Assembly (NCBI GenBank): GCA_026709725.1
Contig: JAPOSK010000363.1
Location: 1 to 9,779, forward strand
DNA from: Paracoccaceae bacterium
Lineage (GTDB): Bacteria > Pseudomonadota > Alphaproteobacteria > Rhodobacterales > Rhodobacteraceae
Reading direction: 5' to 3'
Length of the DNA: 9,779 bases
The position numbers and the translations under genes are program-made. Shown here one piece after another: positions 7,761-9,779 of the stretch. The notes under the pieces were generated by a model. It had not been told where the DNA came from and did not search any database. It saw only the letters and a program-made list of their open reading frames with translations. Position 1 is the stretch's first letter. Every line of letters starts with the position of its first letter.

Positions 7761-8769
7761 CGTAAAAACCCCAGAAAAGGTCATACTGGGCAAACAGGCC
7801 GACCAGAGCCACCCATCCAAGCGACACCGGCAAAAAGACCTTCCAGCCGAGTCGCATCAGCTGGTCGTAGCGATAGCGGGGGACGACAGCCTTGACCATG
7901 GCAAACAGAAAAAAGAACACCGCCATCTTGCCGATCATCCACAGGGCACCATCCGGCAAACCCGGAATGGGCGACAGCCAGCCGCCAAAGAAAAGGATCG
8001 ACATCAGGGCGCACATGAGGAAGATCGCCGCATACTCACCGGCCATGAAAAGGAGGAATGGCGTCGATGAGTATTCAACCTGGTAACCGGCAACCAGTTC
8101 TGATTCGGCTTCAGGCAGATCAAACGGCGGGCGGTTGGTCTCGGCGAGCGTCGAGACGAAGAACAGCACAACCATGGGCAGATGCGGGAGCCAGTACCAG
8201 TTGAAGATGCCGGCATTGCCGTCCTGGGCCATGACAATGGCCGAAAGGTTCAGGGATCCGGTCGTGATCAGCACGCCGACGATGATCAGTCCGATGGAGA
8301 CCTCATAGGAGATCATCTGTGCCGCTGAACGCAGGGCGCCGAGAAAGGCGTATTTCGAGTTCGAGGCCCAGCCGCCCATGATGACGCCGTAAACCTCAAG
8401 CGACGAGATGGCGAAGATATACAGGATGCCCACATTGAGATTGGCCACAACCCAGTTGCTAGCAAAGGGAATGGCTGCCCAGGCAGTGAGAGCAAGGACA
8501 AAGGAAATCAGAGGTGCCATCAGGAAGATCGGACGATCGGCACCGGCCGGGATGACGATTTCCTTGAAGACGTATTTCATCGCATCGGCAACCGATTGCA
8601 GCAGCCCGAATGCACCGACGACATTGGGGCCGCGTCGCATCTGCACCGCCGCCCAGATCTTGCGATCCCCATAAACCAGAAAAACCAGCGAGATCATGAC
8701 AAACGCCACGACCAGAAGGCACTGGGCGAACACCAGCAAAAAAAGGCCGAATCCGGACTCCCAGAACAT
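7744..8769 (-). CDS. nuoH: NADH-quinone oxidoreductase subunit H
   Basis: Membrane subunit forming the quinone-binding chamber with NuoB and NuoD (ND1 homologue). It has 341 residues and family members have eight helices. Visible signatures are [21 protein letters not shown] (split here: VYGDRK 33-37 region, then QMRRGPN 43-49), a [19 protein letters not shown] stretch (133-151) and the acidic loop [20 protein letters not shown] (210-229), the charged loop facing the quinone site. [13 protein letters not shown] (298-310) is a typical near-C-terminal motif. I chose the ATG at 8769 because GGAG (8776-8779) stands 6 nt upstream and the protein then begins MFWESGFG, as expected; the open frame continues far upstream only as an overlap on nuoG. 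It lies 37 nt after nuoG. The C-terminal codons lie in the 12-bp repeat, so the protein ends ARWDA. Confidence 0.97.
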   Translation of the reverse strand: MFWESGFGLFLLVFAQCLLVVAFVMISLVFLVYGDRKIWAAVQMRRGPNVVGAFGLLQSVADAMKYVFKEIVIPAGADRPIFLMAPLISFVLALTAWAAIPFASNWVVANLNVGILYIFAISSLEVYGVIMGGWASNSKYAFLGALRSAAQMISYEVSIGLIIVGVLITTGSLNLSAIVMAQDGNAGIFNWYWLPHLPMVVLFFVSTLAETNRPPFDLPEAESELVAGYQVEYSSTPFLLFMAGEYAAIFLMCALMSILFFGGWLSPIPGLPDGALWMIGKMAVFFFLFAMVKAVVPRYRYDQLMRLGWKVFLPVSLGWVALVGLFAQYDLFWGFYARWDA

Positions 8770-8775
8770 CACAAT

Positions 8776-8779
8776 CTCC
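8776..8779 (-). promoter_or_regulatory. Shine-Dalgarno site of nuoH, deciding its start
   Basis: GGAG on the minus strand, 6 nt before the ATG at 8769. Competing in-frame GTG codons at 8772 (3 nt spacing) and 8781 (overlapping the site) are less well placed. Confidence 0.65.
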
Positions 8780-8806
8780 ACGCCCCGAAGGTCAGGTTCC
8801 GCCGCA

Positions 8807-9779
8807 TCATGCCGCTGAATCCAGCCAGGCCAGCTGATCAGCCTCCCGCACCACCTCGGCCATGGTCCGGGAGGCCCGGGCAATCGGATTGGTGAGATGG
8901 TAGTTGCCGGCCGTTTTCCGGAAGCGGACATTGGATCCATTCGTGGCCGGAATGGTGAGCGGTGGATTCTCCGGCACCCGATCAAGCATCGCAAGATGCG
9001 GGCGTTCGGCAAAGAGCTGGTCGCGCAGGGCATCAAGCGTATCATAGGGCAAGGGAGAGCCGGTCCTGTCGGACAGCGCCCGGACAATCGACCATCCCTC
9101 TCTGGCATCACCCGGAGGAAAAACACAGCGCATGGCCAGTTGCGGCCGGCCTTCGGTATTCACAAAGATCCCGCCTTCCTCGGTGTAGGCGGCGGCGGGG
9201 AGAATCACATCGGCACGCTGTGCACCGCGGTCGCCATGGCTGCCCTGGTAGATGACAAAGGGTCCGGGAGCGATGTCCACCTCATCCATGCCCAGATTGA
9301 AGACACATCCGGCGCCATCAAGTGCAGCCTCGAGACCTCCGTCGGCAATGAAGCCGACATCAAGCGCCCCGACGCGCGCTGCCGCACGATGGACAACCAG
9401 AAGCCCCGCGCCCCGTTCGACCATTTGCATTGCAGTAGCCAGCGGCGCTGAACTCTCCGCGAGTGCATCCATGCCCAACAGGATCAGCAGCCCGTCACAA
9501 TCAGCGTCCTCAAGACCGCTGGCGAATGCCTGCAGTGTCGCAAGGTCCTCGCCCAACCGCTCATGGGCATAGGTCGCCTCGAAAGGCGCCCCGATGGACG
9601 AAATCGGGCACCCGGCCAGCCAGGCCATGCGAATCCGGGCGTTGAGCACCGGGATTTCCTCATCGGGGCTGGTGCCAACGAGGACGATATGGCGCGCCGT
9701 ATCGATATCGGCAATGCGGGCCGTTCCGGCATACGCTGCACGACCGATGGCGGGGAGGTGTTCATTCCGGACCCGACAT
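8807..9779 (-). CDS. nuoG: NADH-quinone oxidoreductase subunit G, C-terminal part (runs off the window)
   Basis: Largest peripheral-arm subunit of Complex I (75-kDa/NDUFS1 homologue). The frame is open from the right edge to TGA at 8809-8807, giving 323 visible residues; alphaproteobacterial NuoG is about 680-700, so the N-terminal half with the iron-sulfur ligands lies beyond 9779. What is seen is the molybdopterin-oxidoreductase-like domain, which binds no molybdenum in this family. Diagnostic stretches are VLNARIR (near 9640), [20 protein letters not shown] (about 9190-9250), [12 protein letters not shown] (about 9140-9175) and the C-terminal [20 protein letters not shown] (about 8845-8905). 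The segment between the edge and about 9650 is less typical. A GTG at 9649 is internal, not the start. nuoH follows after 37 nt, as usual in nuo operons. Confidence 0.96.
   Translation of the reverse strand, partial: CRVRNEHLPAIGRAAYAGTARIADIDTARHIVLVGTSPDEEIPVLNARIRMAWLAGCPISSIGAPFEATYAHERLGEDLATLQAFASGLEDADCDGLLILLGMDALAESSAPLATAMQMVERGAGLLVVHRAAARVGALDVGFIADGGLEAALDGAGCVFNLGMDEVDIAPGPFVIYQGSHGDRGAQRADVILPAAAYTEEGGIFVNTEGRPQLAMRCVFPPGDAREGWSIVRALSDRTGSPLPYDTLDALRDQLFAERPHLAMLDRVPENPPLTIPATNGSNVRFRKTAGNYHLTNPIARASRTMAEVVREADQLAWLDSAA

Noticed and set aside
8770..9126. N-terminal extension of nuoH by 119 codons
   Set aside because: The added part overlaps nuoG in another frame, does not resemble NuoH, and the ATG at 8769 has a well-placed GGAG and gives the expected N-terminus.
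1..9779. Hidden defence system, mobile element, CRISPR array or novel gene cluster
   Set aside because: The block is almost fully occupied by recognised Complex I, birA and coaX genes on one strand, with gaps of at most 67 nt and no foreign-looking gene, inverted repeats or spaced direct repeats.

Overview
The window is a single-strand block of respiratory Complex I genes with two cofactor-metabolism genes behind it. Everything is coded on the minus strand, so transcription runs from the high coordinates to the low ones. The order in that direction is nuoG (3' part only), nuoH, nuoI, nuoJ, nuoK, nuoL, nuoM, nuoN, birA and coaX (5' part only). Protein sequence and gene order both point to an alphaproteobacterium: the NuoI and NuoH subunits resemble the mitochondrial type, and nuoN followed by birA and coaX is a familiar alphaproteobacterial arrangement. 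Base composition looks moderately GC-rich. I cannot name a genus.

Layout: 8807-9779 holds the C-terminal half of NuoG, the large peripheral-arm subunit. 7744-8769 is NuoH, the membrane subunit at the quinone site. 7179-7676 is NuoI, with two [4Fe-4S] clusters. 6215-7134 holds the small membrane subunits NuoJ and NuoK, which overlap by 4 nt. 1258-6207 holds the three antiporter-like proton-pumping subunits NuoL, NuoM and NuoN. 431-1231 is a short biotin-protein ligase without a DNA-binding domain. 1-434 is the start of a type III pantothenate kinase, overlapping birA by 4 nt.

Spacing is tight throughout. Two gene pairs overlap by 4 nt and the gaps run from 2 to 67 nt, so no stretch over 300 bases lacks a gene. 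I see no promoter, terminator, RNA gene, mobile element or CRISPR array, which fits one long polycistronic unit continuing beyond both ends. Every Complex I gene that is complete here keeps the family residues I could check: pump-channel Glu/Lys in NuoL/M/N, the two Glu of NuoK, and eight cluster Cys of NuoI. The complex therefore looks functional.

I found no previously undescribed multi-gene system. The local oddities are a three-copy 12-bp tandem repeat across the nuoH stop codon, a 27-codon ORF made partly from that repeat that ends exactly on the nuoI start codon, an unusual arginine-rich biotin-binding loop and a polar insertion in BirA, and a divergent stretch in NuoG near the window edge.
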